Origin: Vanrija pseudolonga
Lineage: Eukaryota; Basidiomycota; Tremellomycetes; Trichosporonales; Trichosporonaceae
Length of the DNA: 64,000 nt
Direction of reading: 5' to 3'
Assembly: GCF_020906515.1 (NCBI RefSeq)
Contig: NC_085852.1
Span: 62,001 to 126,000, forward strand
Under the pieces are notes generated by a model, which did not search any database, was not told the DNA's origin, and worked only from the letters and a program-made list of their open reading frames with translations. Positions 1 through 10,322 of this stretch are shown one piece after another. The stretch's first letter is position 1, and every line of letters starts with the position of its first letter. Made by a program: the position numbers and the translations under genes.

Positions 1-412
1 GTTCCTCAACGAGACGCTGTTTGACCACATGACCGACGAGGAGAAGGCCATCATGCACGACTGGCTCAAGCGCAAGGGCAAGACGCAGGAGGAGATTGTC
101 GGCAGGATGGCCGACGGCACTCTCGCCTCGGTCGCCGTCTCGTGGGACTGGTTCCTCGAGATCTCGGACGTCCTCCACTCCGACTGGGGCTTTGTGCCCT
201 CCAAGCTCGACAAACAGCATGCCAAGCCCGTGCTCGTGGTCGGCTCCGAGACGGACCAGATCGGCGGCGGCATGAACGAGTGGCTCATTGCCAACTACAA
301 GCCGTCGGCGCTGAGGAATGTTGCCGGCGGACACATCGGCGGCATGTTCTTCATCGACGACATCTTCAACGAGCTCCTAGAGTTCTCGCGCACCTCGGGG
401 GCTCAGGCGTGA
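1..412 (+). CDS. alpha/beta-hydrolase fold protein, C-terminal part
   Basis: The frame is open from the window edge (first full codon at base 2) to a TGA at 410-412, so only the last ~136 residues are visible. The visible part has a helical cap-like stretch (MTDEEKAIMHDWLK), then PVLVVGSETDQIGGG, which fits the strand and turn carrying the catalytic acid. VAGGHIGGMFF follows, with the His in the usual place for the catalytic base near the C-terminus. This layout is typical of alpha/beta-hydrolases, but the nucleophile elbow lies outside the window. The substrate cannot be told. The N-terminus is cut by the window edge, not by damage. No sign of a membrane segment or targeting tail. Confidence 0.7.
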   Translation, partial: FLNETLFDHMTDEEKAIMHDWLKRKGKTQEEIVGRMADGTLASVAVSWDWFLEISDVLHSDWGFVPSKLDKQHAKPVLVVGSETDQIGGGMNEWLIANYKPSALRNVAGGHIGGMFFIDDIFNELLEFSRTSGAQA

Positions 413-791
413 GTGAGGTAGAGCAGAGTTGGTGTTCTCGTGTATATTGTTGTTTGGTGAGTGCCGGCGCCGAGCTGTGCTGACGCCAGGTTATGCGGTA
501 TGCAGTGGATTCATGCTCAAGCAAGCGGGGCCGGCTCGACAAAGCAGGCCGGTCGGCCGGATCTGTCCAGAGGCGGAGAGGCGCAGGCGGCCAGTGCGTG
601 CAGTCATGTCCATCTGTGGGCATTGGGCGTTGCTGCGTCGTCGCCAGCCTTGGGCGCCGCGCGATGGCCCGAGGCCCGGGCCTCACCACGTCCATGACGC
701 TTGCAGGGCACGAGGTCGCCACTGGCCTCCTCCACGGCTCACCTCACCACTCACCATCTTCACTCCATCCACTAACCTCTCCAGCTTCGCG
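413..791. other. intergenic, 3' flank and leader
   Basis: No open frame with protein-like composition. The last ~60 bases are C/T-rich with scattered CACC and CATC, like the leaders before other genes here. Nothing else recognised. Confidence 0.5.
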
Positions 792-1849
792 ATGGGCCGA
801 CCCCGCCACCGTTTCAAGAAGGAGCGTGCTCCCATCCGCACGATCCTCGACCACAAGAGCTACCCACATATCATGGACATGGTTGTTGGCTTCGCGACCA
901 TACCGTCCTTGATTGCACTTCGCGCGACGTCGCGGTCGTTTCGAGACAAGGTCGACAACCTCATCCTCGTGCATGCCGCCGTCGTCCCCGAGAGCGCATC
1001 GGCCTGGGTCATCGACCTCACCACATCACGGCACACGACACTGCCCGCGAGAGCCTACATCGACTGGCTTCCCTACTGCCCGCGCAAGGTCAAAATCCTC
1101 GACTTTGAAGCGCACCACGCAGCAGTGCTCTCTCACGACAGTGCATATGTCTGGGCGTCGCTGCACACCGTCAGGCGCCTGGGCGACTCGGTGTACAAGA
1201 CACCATACGACCTCGTGCATCCCGTCCGCACCGCCGTCGACTTTCTCGACCTCTCTGAGATCGACCCATGGGACGGTGCCAAGAACGAACCGCTGTGGAT
1301 CAACATCCCCCCGTCTTGCGAATACGTGCTCCATGTGCGCTGGAGCGAGAGCGACGACCAGTGGCGACACATCATCTTCAGAGGGCACGCCTTCCCGCGC
1401 ACATGGACCATCGTATTCTGGCCCTGCCGGCCGGGCACCAGACCGGTGCGCGAGTTCCCAGTGTACCCGCACTTCTTCCACCCCCTCCTCCTAGGCGCGA
1501 CCGCGGCGTCCGGGCGGCAAGGGCAGCTCACCCTCGTCGGCGTGGAGAAGATCAACCCGGTCCAGCTAGGCGGCGGGCTGCACGACGATCCCGAAGACCG
1601 CAAGCGGGTTCTCTTCACCAACGCCATGGCGAGCATCAACGCCGAGCTGGTGGAAGCCGCACGGCTGGTGCCGTGGGACGAGTGGAGCGGCGCCCTGGGC
1701 GACAGGCGTGAGATCATCGGCGAATGGCCCCCCGAGGGGCGCGTGTACCTCTGCACCGAGTGCCGCAGGGTTGGTGTCGGCACGGGGCGCAACGCTGATG
1801 CCAGGCCGTCGACGACTTTATCAAGCACGAGTGCGAGCCGCTGCCTTAG
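792..1849 (+). CDS. array member 1: F-box-like protein with Cys tail
   Basis: Two exons, 792-1769 and 1805-1849, about 340 residues. The start is the ATG before MGRPRHRFKKER, a basic N-terminus just ahead of the F-box-like segment (residues ~18-60, SYPHIMDMVVGF...RATSRSFRDK). The family blocks follow in order: LHTVRRLG, RTAVDFLDL, EYVLHVRW, TIVFWP, LTLVGVE, and WDEWSGALGDRREI. Exon 1 ends in CTECRR. The intron has a weak GTTGGT donor and a GCTGATGCCAG acceptor end, and keeps phase 0. Exon 2 gives AVDDFIKHECEPLP, so only one of the two downstream cysteines seen in relatives is kept. F-box-like proteins usually bridge targets to Skp1/cullin ligases; that role is inferred here. Confidence 0.78.
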
Positions 1850-2422
1850 ACGCCGCGCCGTGGAGAACGGGGGGCGATCTCATTACATCACATGGACAGG
1901 CGCGTCGACGCCCTCGGCATCGGAGCAAGATACAATGCCCACTGTCGCAGCAGGCTGTAAGACGACTATCATCATTGCGACAACATTCACGAGCAGCACA
2001 CCAAAACGTCGGCAGGGCCGACGAGGGGGGGGCGGCTGCGATCCAGACAACACTGTGACCACATTCGATAACGACCCTGCCGACATTGCAGGCACCCGTC
2101 AACCTGCCCCTCACGTTAGTACACCATGCATCAGCCTATCTAATCAGCCGCAGCACCACACAACGATCCTTGGGTTTTGACGAAAGCGGAGGATGGCGAC
2201 GGTGGGATTACTCGCCGGTTGCGTCGAGGTCGGATGCGTGCGTCACTTTTCCCCCTTTCCTTCTCGTGCCCATTGTTCTTGCCGTCGCACATCAGTACAT
2301 ATACAGCGACGACTCGACCTCTGTGAATACTTACATCTACTCATCATCTCACCCCTTCACCACGCAGTATGTGCTGCATGATCATCACCACAAGACCCAG
2401 CACTAACAACCCACAGACAGCC
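1850..2422. other. intergenic, promoter of array member 2
   Basis: No gene seen. A TATA-like ACATATAC lies at 2297-2304, about 120 bases before the next ATG, followed by a C/T-rich leader. Confidence 0.4.
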
Positions 2423-3343
2423 ATGACTGCCGCGGTGTTCCAGCACACCTCGTTCCCACACCTGCTCGACAACATAATCTCACACGCCCCGCCGCCTGCC
2501 CTACGCGCTCTGCGCGCCACCTCGCGCGAGTATCGCGACCGAGTAGACGCCCTCCCGCTCTCGCACGTAGTCTTCTTCGAGACCGCCGCGGGACCGCGCA
2601 TTGGCGCCCTCCGCCCCACGGGCATCCTCGAGCCCTTCCGCCCGTTCCAGCCCTTCCCGGTGTCGCCGGGCAACGCGCTGGCCGTCGACGTGCGCACGGG
2701 CCGCTCGATCGACAAGGTGGCCTACGGGCCCATGGCGGAGGGGTTCACGTCGGTGTCGACGCTGCGCCGCGTCGGGCCCGGCGTCGCGGGGTGCCGCTTC
2801 AACTTCTCGTCCGTGACCACGCTCATCGACTTCATCGACCTCGCCGCTGCGCCGAGCGTCGTGCTGCGTATCCCGCCGCTGGTGGCGCGGTACGTCGTCC
2901 ACCTCGCGCTCGACGGGCGCGGCATGCACGCGCTCGCGTCGCCGCGCCTCGGCGCGCGCAAGGCGTCGTCGCATGTCGGCGACTGGGTCGTGGTCATCCA
3001 CCCTAGCGCCACTGCGTCGGCGAGCACCGGCACGCGCCGCGACGACACCCGTGGTAACCTCCTCGCGCACCTCGTGTACGCGCTGCGCCGGAACGCCAAA
3101 GTCACCATTGTCGGTCTTGAGCAGCTCCGCTCCCAGAACGGCGAGTATGTCGACGCAGTGGGCACCACCGACATCCTCGAGCAACTCTTCCGCGGTCAGA
3201 TCGAGCACCACCCGCTCAATAGGGTTGCTGGGCTCGGCGAGCACCCGCTGCTCCGCTTTGTTGGGCTGCGCGAGTGGTGGGATGAGCTCGGGGGGAGGGC
3301 CAAGATGGAGGGCTACTGGCCTGCCAAGCTGCGCACGGCGTGA
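2423..3343 (+). CDS. array member 2: F-box-like protein, no tail
   Basis: Single exon, 306 residues. The ATG was chosen because the F-box-like segment (HTSFPHLLDNII...RATSREYRDRVD) begins about seven residues in, as in relatives. The blocks VSTLRRVG (~111), VTTLIDFIDL (~130), ARYVVHL (~154), DWVVVIHP (~185), VTIVGLE (~227) and RFVGLREWWDEL (~280) are all present. The frame stops at ...GYWPAKLRTA, right after the last block, without the Cys tail or micro-exon. Very GC-rich third positions and an Ala/Arg-rich middle. It sits apart from the main array, separated by the four membrane-protein genes, so it and member 1 may be an older outlying pair. Confidence 0.82.
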   Translation: MTAAVFQHTSFPHLLDNIISHAPPPALRALRATSREYRDRVDALPLSHVVFFETAAGPRIGALRPTGILEPFRPFQPFPVSPGNALAVDVRTGRSIDKVAYGPMAEGFTSVSTLRRVGPGVAGCRFNFSSVTTLIDFIDLAAAPSVVLRIPPLVARYVVHLALDGRGMHALASPRLGARKASSHVGDWVVVIHPSATASASTGTRRDDTRGNLLAHLVYALRRNAKVTIVGLEQLRSQNGEYVDAVGTTDILEQLFRGQIEHHPLNRVAGLGEHPLLRFVGLREWWDELGGRAKMEGYWPAKLRTA

Positions 3344-3964
3344 GATGCGCCATGCCCCGAGATATGAGATCCATCACTGGCGAGGCCATCACGTCCGGCG
3401 CCGAGACGACAGCCCACCCACCAGTTGGCGATGGCGTTGGGAGGCCGAGATCAAGACGAGCTGTAGTTGAAAACACCATCAATGCATCATTAGTCAAGTC
3501 TAGCACACCGAGAGCAGAGTTGAGCCCAGCCGGAGAGAAAGGGCAAGGAGCGCGGCCGATTGGTTTGACACGACACGGGTCGGTCCTGACGATGCACTGC
3601 CCACGGCCACTTTAGGTTCAAACCATCCCGAGAGCTCAACTTCACGGGCAACAACATTGGCTTGGCATTGACATGTTTTTGCGTCATCTTCCGCCGCAAT
3701 CGCACCGTTCCAGTTGGAAGCTGGAATGCGGTAGAGACAGGTAAGCCGTAGTAGGCGGGGATGCGCGATGCCCGCTGGGGTGGGGTGACACACTCACACG
3801 ACAGGGGATGTGGCCGCATGCTTATGTCGTGTGGCGCGACTCCTGGCGGGGCAGTGCGAACACACGGGTTCACAGCTACCCGCACATCGTGCTCGCGAGC
3901 ATATATGTAGCTGCCCTCGAGTCGATCGACCACGACCTTGTTCGCACTGCGCCATCTAATCGCC
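3344..3964. other. intergenic, promoter of membrane gene A
   Basis: No gene seen. It carries the shared TTGGCTTGGCATT element at 3657-3673 (listed separately) and a TATA-like CATATATG around 3900-3907, about 60 bases before the ATG of gene A. Confidence 0.45.
3657..3673 (+). promoter_or_regulatory. TGGCTTGGCATT element, gene A
   Basis: TTGGCTTGGCATTGACA lies 308 bases before the ATG of gene A. Near-identical strings precede genes B (4991), C (6845) and D (8929). It could be a bound operator or simply duplicated promoter sequence. Confidence 0.5.
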
Positions 3965-4878
3965 ATGCGCATCACCGGAACCACTGCCCAGACGGCCTTC
4001 CTCCTCGCCCTCACCGTGTTCGGCGCCATCGTCCTCGGGCTGAACGGATCCCTTCTGGGCGAGTTATCTTCCCACCTGAGCCTCTACAACAGCCCCGAAT
4101 ACCCTCATCGCCGGTCCCTCAGCCGTATGTGTCGCTCTGAGGCCTGGTGTGTACTGACACCCCACCTACAGCTACCTTGGCGGGGTACACGCCGCCGCTC
4201 GTGGCGCGACTGGCCGGCGAGTCCAACCTGCACAGGCGCAAGAAAGGTGGTGGTGGCGATAGTGGTAGCAGTGGAAGCGGACCCAACTTCCACGTCCCGG
4301 GAGGGAGTAGCAGCGGGAGCAGCTCATCATGTCCACCCGGGGCCATGTGCAGCATGATGGTGTACTTCAAGAACATCATCCCAGGCTACATCGTGGTTGA
4401 GGTATGGTCCGGCCTGGTGGTCCTGTACGCAATCTTGCAGTACGTCTGCGCGCTGCGCCTCTCGCTGACACCCAGCCTGGTCACATCGCGCATCCCGCGT
4501 CTCTCATCACTCATGTCCGTCAACACAGACCATGTGGCTCACGCTATCCTCCTTGCCCTCGGCGTTGGGGGCGCTGCTGCGTTATCCGCGGGATTGGCCG
4601 CAGATGTCCGCGAATGGAGGTTATGGATTCTGTACACCAACCCCGCGATGGTGTACGCAAACCTCGCGATGGCGTGGATCCTCTGGGCGATCGTGAGTGC
4701 CCTCCGTATGCGGCTCACTGACGCCTAGCTCTTCGCCCTCGCAGTCTTCGAGGTCATCTACGTGCGCCGTTTCTTCCCTGGGGCTGCGAACCGCAGGAAG
4801 AGCCTCCGCGCGCTTGACTCCCAGGCTCGCTCCACCCCGGGCAGCGTAGATGACATTGAAACCAAGACGTCTAGCTGA
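3965..4878 (+). CDS. membrane gene A: four-helix MARVEL-like protein
   Basis: Four exons (3965-4124, 4172-4439, 4476-4692, 4729-4878), 264 residues. All junctions are canonical GT-AG and in phase. Helix 1 is near residues 8-28 (LLALTVFGAIVLGLNGSLLG), a pattern like the first helix of fungal MARVEL proteins. A linker with LHRRKKGGGG and Gly/Ser stretches follows. Then come helix 2 (YIVVEVWSGLVVLYAIL), helix 3 (HAILLALGVGGAAALSAG) and helix 4 (MAWILWAILFALAVFEVIY). The tail starts RRFFPGAANRRKS. MARVEL proteins act at membrane apposition or eisosome-like domains, so that is a possible role. First of four tandem paralogues; closest to gene B. Confidence 0.78.
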
Positions 4879-5313
4879 GGTACATACGAGTATGGCGCGG
4901 CACCACATGCAGTCGTCGTCATGGTGTACGGCCATTTTTATGTACCGCAGGTTCAATCTGTGTGGGGATAACGGGGGGGGCCGAGACTGGTTGGCTTGGC
5001 ATTTACCAGGGGCATGGGCATGTGTGATGCCCGCCTCATTCGGTGCACCAGGAGCATGGCGAAACTGCCAAAGGCTCAACGTGCCTGCTCTATGTAGACT
5101 GTGATCGTGACCCCGGTGGGGGGCAATGCGAGGCACCCATGTCACGGCCTCACGCGAGGGTCACTTACTGGTACTCATCGCGGACAGTGGGGCTGCGGTC
5201 GTCGACTGGCTCTCGTTTGAATCCTCGCCTTCACACCGGCGCTTCTGATAACCTCGAACAATTGATTAACATATCTCTCACCCTCGCCACCACACCCACC
5301 TCACGCAGTCGCA
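4879..5313. other. intergenic, promoter of membrane gene B
   Basis: No gene seen. It contains the shared element at 4991-5006 and an AT-rich TTGATTAACATATC about 45 bases before the ATG. Confidence 0.45.
4991..5006 (+). promoter_or_regulatory. TGGCTTGGCATT element, gene B
   Basis: TTGGCTTGGCATTTAC, 308 bases before the ATG of gene B counted from its last base. This nearly matches the distance in gene A. Confidence 0.5.
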
Positions 5314-6565
5314 ATGACGACCGGAACCACGGCCCAGAGCAGCCTGCTTCTCGTTCTGGCAGGATTCGGCATCGCCGTCCTCGGCTTAAATGGATACTTG
5401 CTTGGCGTGTTCTACCGCGAGATCACCCCTCGCGGAGGAGGCGGCATCGAGATTCCTGGCTATAATGGGACCGTGGCCCCGCAGGACATAAGCAGTGCAA
5501 TGTCAGGCCGTACGTTACTCGATTCCACTCAGCAAGCTGACCGCGCTAGGCGTGTCCTCCATCTTTGACACCTATGGGCCCAAGGTCACGAGCTTCATCA
5601 GCTGGCGGACAGTGATTGATCGCACAGCCACGGCGACCGTCGACGGCATCACGCAGTACTCGACCATTGCAGTCACATCGATCGTCTACACCGTCGTAAA
5701 CACGGTGTACAACAAGAGGAGCAACGGGGACGAAGCGCCAACCCCTGCTGCGAAGTACAGGGGTGACAAGGCTAGCCAGATCACCCCGGCGCCGACCGGA
5801 AGCGCTTCGACCGGCAGCGGAAGCGCGGCTCGCCAGTTACACAAGCGCAAGAAGGGCGGTGGAGGAGACGGGAGTGGGAGCGGCAATGGTGGCAGTGACG
5901 GAGGGAGCGGGGGCAGCGGCGGTGGACCCAACTTCCACATTCCTGACGGAAGTGGGGGCGGCAGCAGCAGCGGCGGCGACAGCAGCGGGAGCGGCAGCTT
6001 CGGGTATCCGAACCAGTTCTTCCTGCCCTACTCGTATGAGACGAATATGCCGGGGTATGTGGTGCTGGAAGTTTGGGCCGCCCTGGTGGCCGCGTACGCT
6101 ATTGCACAGTAAGTCGCCGACAGCTCAGGCAGGGCTGTACTGACGCGGCAGCCTCGTGATGTCGCGCATCCGGCCCAACTCGCGCCTCATCTCGGTGCTA
6201 GCCGACCACATCGCGCACGCCGTCCTCCTTGCCCTCGGTCTCGCTGGCTGTGCCGCCGTGTCCGCCGCCTCGGCATGGAAGTACTGGGGCCAGTACCGAG
6301 GGGCGGTGTATGCCAACGTCGCCCTCGCGTGGGTCATGTGGGCTATTGTGAGTGCGCCGGTCGACGGGTGGCGCTCGCGGGTTCTCAGGCAACTGGCTGA
6401 CAAGCCCAGCTCCTAGGTCTCGCCATTTTCGAGCTGCTCTACATCCGCCGCTTCTTCCCGGGAGCCGCGAACCGCAGGAGGAGCGTCCGGGGTTTGGACA
6501 GTGGGGCCAGTTCGGGGATCACGGCAACCGCTGCGGATGGCAAGCTTGACTTGGTCGGCCCCTGA
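5314..6565 (+). CDS. membrane gene B: four-helix MARVEL-like protein
   Basis: Four exons (5314-5509, 5550-6108, 6152-6347, 6410-6565), 368 residues, with junction phases identical to gene A. Helix 1 (LVLAGFGIAVLGLNGYLLG) is followed by the longest linker of the four. That linker ends in LHKRKKGGGG and a long Gly/Ser run (about residues 175-235). Helix 2 is GYVVLEVWAALVAAYAIA; helix 3 is HAVLLALGLAGCAAVSAA; helix 4 is NVALAWVMWAI then LLGLAIFELLYI. The tail begins RRFFPGAANRRRS. The low-complexity Gly/Ser run looks like a flexible exposed spacer. The dibasic KR in the linker would be a Kex2 site if the loop faces the Golgi lumen (inference). Confidence 0.8.
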
Positions 6566-7129
6566 GTGGTATCACGTCTTCATATCCACGTAGAACTCAG
6601 CAGTTCTGTTGTGATGCATTTTGTCAGCCCTGGACGAGTGGAAGTCCTCCCACGGCAACCCAGTGTCGCTCACCGCAGTGCATGTCGCGGCAACGTGACG
6701 CGGATCACGCCAACGCCCAGGCTCATGCACCGCCCACGCGGACACTTTAGTTGGAAACCCAGCTTGAGATAACGTTTGTATCAGGCCCAGACCCTGCGTC
6801 AAAGTGGAATGTAAACGGAGACGGAGGTGGAGACGGACGAGGTATGGCTTGGCATTCACACTTGTTTGCACGTCGCGCCAGTTTTGAGTTTCGGAGCGGG
6901 CGGTAAACGGGCAGGGGATGCCGTCGCGAGACTTAGCTGCTGCACACAGCCGTCAGTCTACACAAGCATTTCATTGTCGCTGTCGGTTGGCTAGATTGCC
7001 GCAGCTGTGCTCATTGCGCTCCCTTATGGCTGGGAGCAGGGCTCGTCGAGGAGGCGGGAGGAGGTATCTTAAAGCCAAGTCGAGCCACCATGCTGCATGC
7101 TTCTCACCCCCGCCTACACCCGGACCACC
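6566..7129. other. intergenic, promoter of membrane gene C
   Basis: No gene seen. It has the shared element at 6845-6860, and a TGGAATGTAAACGGAGACGG string at 6808-6827 that recurs in slightly shorter form upstream of gene D (8782-8800). Confidence 0.45.
6845..6860 (+). promoter_or_regulatory. TGGCTTGGCATT element, gene C
   Basis: TGGCTTGGCATTCACA, 285 bases before the ATG of gene C. Confidence 0.5.
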
Positions 7130-8494
7130 ATGACCGTTACAGTTCGATCATTGCAGCCCGTCGTCCTCGGTTTCTTGCTGGTGCTCGGGATTGCCCTTCT
7201 CGGACTGAACGGCCACCTCCTGGAGCGAGTCGAAGAGGGGATCGCGGAGGCCGACCGTCTACCGTCCTGTACGTACCGGTGAAGGGCGACGACATTGTAC
7301 ACCGAGAGCTGACCTGGACCAGATACCCCTACCCCGTCGACATCAGGCTACAGGTCGACGCTCGTGCTGTATGGCTACAGACGTGTCTCGAGCACTGGCA
7401 TGACCTGGGTACCGATGGAGACGACGGTGGTCACGTCAGAGGGATTCAGTACCCGCACCCCCGTCCCCATGAGCCGGCGTTCGGAGCCCTCCGCCAAGCC
7501 TTATGATCAGGTTGGCACCACTACCCCGCCGACGCCGACGACGGACGCAGTCGCCCGGCCCACCAGCCCGCCAAGGGCCCGTCACGTTGCGAAGTCCACC
7601 CATGAGACTCCCGCACTCCAGAAGCGCAAGAAAGGAGGCGGCGGTGGCGGCGGAAGCTCCCACAGTGGCGACATCTTTGGCAATCTCACGGGCGAGCTAC
7701 GCAAGACATTTGCAGCGTACATCGTCGTCGAGGTCTGGGCTGGACTCGTGGTAGCCTACGTCGTTCTACAGTGAGTGTCCCCGAGCCGCACCCCGACTGA
7801 TCACGGCGCAGCTTTCTTGTCGGGAGGGCCAGCCCAAACAGCTGGTTCTTGTGGGTCAAGACCGACATGCTGATCGGCGGTGTCCTCGTCGCGCTTGGAA
7901 TTGGTGGAGTCGCGGCCGCGACAGCACGGGGAGGCGGGCCACCGTGAGTGTTTGATGCTGTATCACTCCAGCTGACGACTCAGGAAGATCAACGCCATGC
8001 TCGCCCTGGCTTGGATTCTATGGGTGGCGGTGAGTCCGTCGTGTGCTGCGCTAGCTCACCTCAAGCTCCTCGGCCTCGTCGCGGCAGAAGCCTACTACGT
8101 CCGGACCTACTTCCCCGGAGACGAGAACCAGCGCAGCAGTCTGCTTAACCTGATCGAGGGCGCCGGCGGCGGGGCCGGCCGGCCACGCCACTTTGCCCCC
8201 GGTGCCCCTATCAGCGCCAAAGACCTCGCGGGCCAGCACCCCACGCATCCCGTCATCAAGGCCAGCGAGAAGACTTCTGTCCAGAACTTGCAGCGGAAGT
8301 TCGCAGTGCCCACGCCGCAGCGTCCTCCAATGACGGCGTCTGACCTGCAGAAAGTGCACGTTACCGACCTCTCGAGCCAGCACAGCGAGAGGAACTCTGT
8401 CCAGAACTTGCAGCGGAAATTCTCGGTGCCCACACCGCAACGTCCTCCAATGACGGCGTCTGACTTGGGGAAAGTCCACATTACCAAAAGCTGA
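7130..8494 (+). CDS. membrane gene C: four-helix MARVEL-like protein with repeat tail
   Basis: Five exons (7130-7268, 7323-7770, 7812-7943, 7984-8029, 8066-8494), 397 residues. It has one more intron than genes A and B, placed just before the fourth helix. The phase pattern supports the first acceptor after a GCTGAC branch. Helix 1 is VVLGFLLVLGIALLGLNGHLL. The linker holds LQKRKKGGGGGGG. Helix 2 is YIVVEVWAGLVVAYVVL; helix 3 is MLIGGVLVALGIGGVAAA; helix 4 is LALAWILWVA plus LLGLVAAEAYYV. The cytosolic-looking tail (about 120 residues) carries two copies of a ~40-residue unit (SVQNLQRKF...PMTASDL). Closest to gene D. Confidence 0.78.
8277..8480 (+). repeat. tandem ~120-bp repeat inside gene C
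   Basis: The string TCTGTCCAGAACTTGCAGCG occurs with a 120-base offset (8277 and 8397), and most of the unit through GCGTCTGAC is the same with a few changes. It keeps frame, so it duplicates a ~40-residue tail unit. Confidence 0.8.
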
Positions 8495-9084
8495 GGTGGA
8501 AGTGCCAACTCGCCCGGCCACTGGGTGGTGAAGAGCCATGATTCGAGTAAGGGGGAGCAGTTTTGTGGTGATGCAGGGCTGTGTCACTAAGAGATGTATC
8601 TACGTTGCTGAGACGGAGGGATATGGGACGGTCGATTGCGTGGAGCGAGAAATCAAAGGCCATGAGCCACGACTGACGGAGCGAACCTGCCACTTCAACT
8701 GGGTTTCCGTTGTCCCACACCTTCACAACCGTTCGCCGCTCTCGTGATAACACGGTAATCTAGCCAGACTCTGCCCGAGATTGGAATGAACGGAGACGGA
8801 CAGTGCCTGGTGCAGTCACGTTCTGGCTAGCACTGCACCCGGCTTTAGAGTTTCGGATCCTGCGGCGTCGGCCAGGGGTCGCCGCGGTGTTGTTGTGCTG
8901 CAACCACGGTGCAACGTTCATCGGACGGTGGCTTGGCACAGCTTGCGCTAGTACACGCCGTGACTCGGGTCCGTGTCGTGACGTGCGAAACTAATTGGAA
9001 GATGCCAAGCATATATCAGAGGCGTGGTGATGTCGGGGGACCGCGCCGCTTCGTCGAACCCCTCACCAATAGCACCGCCAAACA
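8495..9084. other. intergenic, promoter of membrane gene D
   Basis: No gene seen. It contains TGGCTTGGCACA at 8929-8940, an inverted copy (GATGCCAAGC, 9001-9010), and a TATA-like ATATAT at 9011-9016, about 70 bases before the ATG. Confidence 0.45.
8929..8940 (+). promoter_or_regulatory. TGGCTTGGCA element, gene D
   Basis: TGGCTTGGCACA, 156 bases before the ATG. It is shorter than in genes A to C but is backed by an inverted partial copy at 9002-9010 next to the TATA-like site. Confidence 0.42.
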
Positions 9085-10322
9085 ATGTCGGCTAGCTCAG
9101 TACAGCGCGCAGCCCAGGTCGTCTTCGTCGTCCTCGGCGTCATCGTGCTCGGGGTAAATGGCCACATCCTCGGTCTGATCCAAACTGCTGATAGCCAGGG
9201 CAGCTCGTACGCATGTAGGTTGATTGGGCTTGCACGTCCGTCATCTGACCTGAACCAGGGCGACGCTCCGAGCCGGCACATGCCGCACACTCTTTCGACA
9301 AGCGCAAGAAAGGTGGCGGTAGCTCGCATGCCGGCGACATCTATGGTAATGCCACGACCGAGTTGTCCAAGACGAAGGCAGCGTACATCGTCATCGAAGT
9401 GTGGGCCGCGCTTGTTGTCGCTTGGAGTGTGCTGCAGTGAGTTGGGTCAGCACTGCAAGAATACCGTGCTGATGACGCTCCAGCTTGCTCCTGTCAAGCG
9501 CGAGTCCGAACAGCTGGTTCGTCGGTGTAAACCGAGACCTCTGGATTGGCGCCATCCTCGTCGCGCTGGGTATTGGTGGCGTGGCAGCTGGAACGTCGCG
9601 CGGAGGCGGCGCACCGTAAGTGCCATCGTCTGGCCGGGCTAACGACCAAGCCTCATCGACGCCAACCTGGCCATCGCCTGGATCCTCTGGGTAGCGGTAA
9701 GTTGCGCCTGACTACTCCAACTCATTCTCTCCAGCTTCTCGCCCTCGTCGCGTGGAAGACATACTATGTCCGACGGCACTTCCCCGGTGAGGAGAACGGC
9801 CAGCGGAGCCTGAGCAACCTGGAGGGGGAGGCGCCACCCTCCAACTCCACGGATGTCGTCACGGCGAAGGAGCTCCAGAGGCGATTTGATCAACCCGCCC
9901 TAGTGGAGGTTGTGCGGAGACCGAACCACCTTCCGCAACGCGACGAGCGAAACGACTCGACGGTGACGGGCAGCAGCTTCGACAAGCCGGAGGAAAAGGA
10001 CCAACTGCACCAAGACGACGTGGCGCTAGACACGCCCGCCCCTACCCCGGTACCTGCACCGAAGCCCACCGCCAAAGATCTCCACGCGAGGTTCTCGAAG
10101 CCCGCGGCCAACCCGACAGTCAATTCGAACGGCAGGCCGCAGCACCTGCCTTCACGCCCCGCCCCCGCCCCGGATGCCCCCGTCGACACCGAGCCTAGGA
10201 GGCCCAGTGCGGTCGGCACTGCCAGGGACATCCAGAAGCGGTTTACCGCCTCGGCGGGCCTCACTGCAGCTGACCGGGAGAAAATGGCTTCGAGGGACCT
10301 GGCCCGTCGGCTAGGGGAGTGA
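9085..10322 (+). CDS. membrane gene D: four-helix MARVEL-like protein with LxxRF tail
   Basis: Five exons (9085-9214, 9259-9436, 9484-9615, 9651-9696, 9735-10322), 357 residues, with exon phases matching gene C. Helix 1 is VVFVVLGVIVLGVNGHILG. The linker is the shortest of the four but keeps FDKRKKGGG. Helix 2 is YIVIEVWAALVVAWSVL; helix 3 is WIGAILVALGIGGVAAG; helix 4 is LAIAWILWVA plus LLALVAWKTYYV. The tail of ~175 residues is Pro/charge-rich and repeats a short motif three or four times (AKELQRRF, AKDLHARF, ARDIQKRF, SRDLARRL). This resembles the LQRKF units of gene C and may be short helical docking motifs. Confidence 0.8.
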
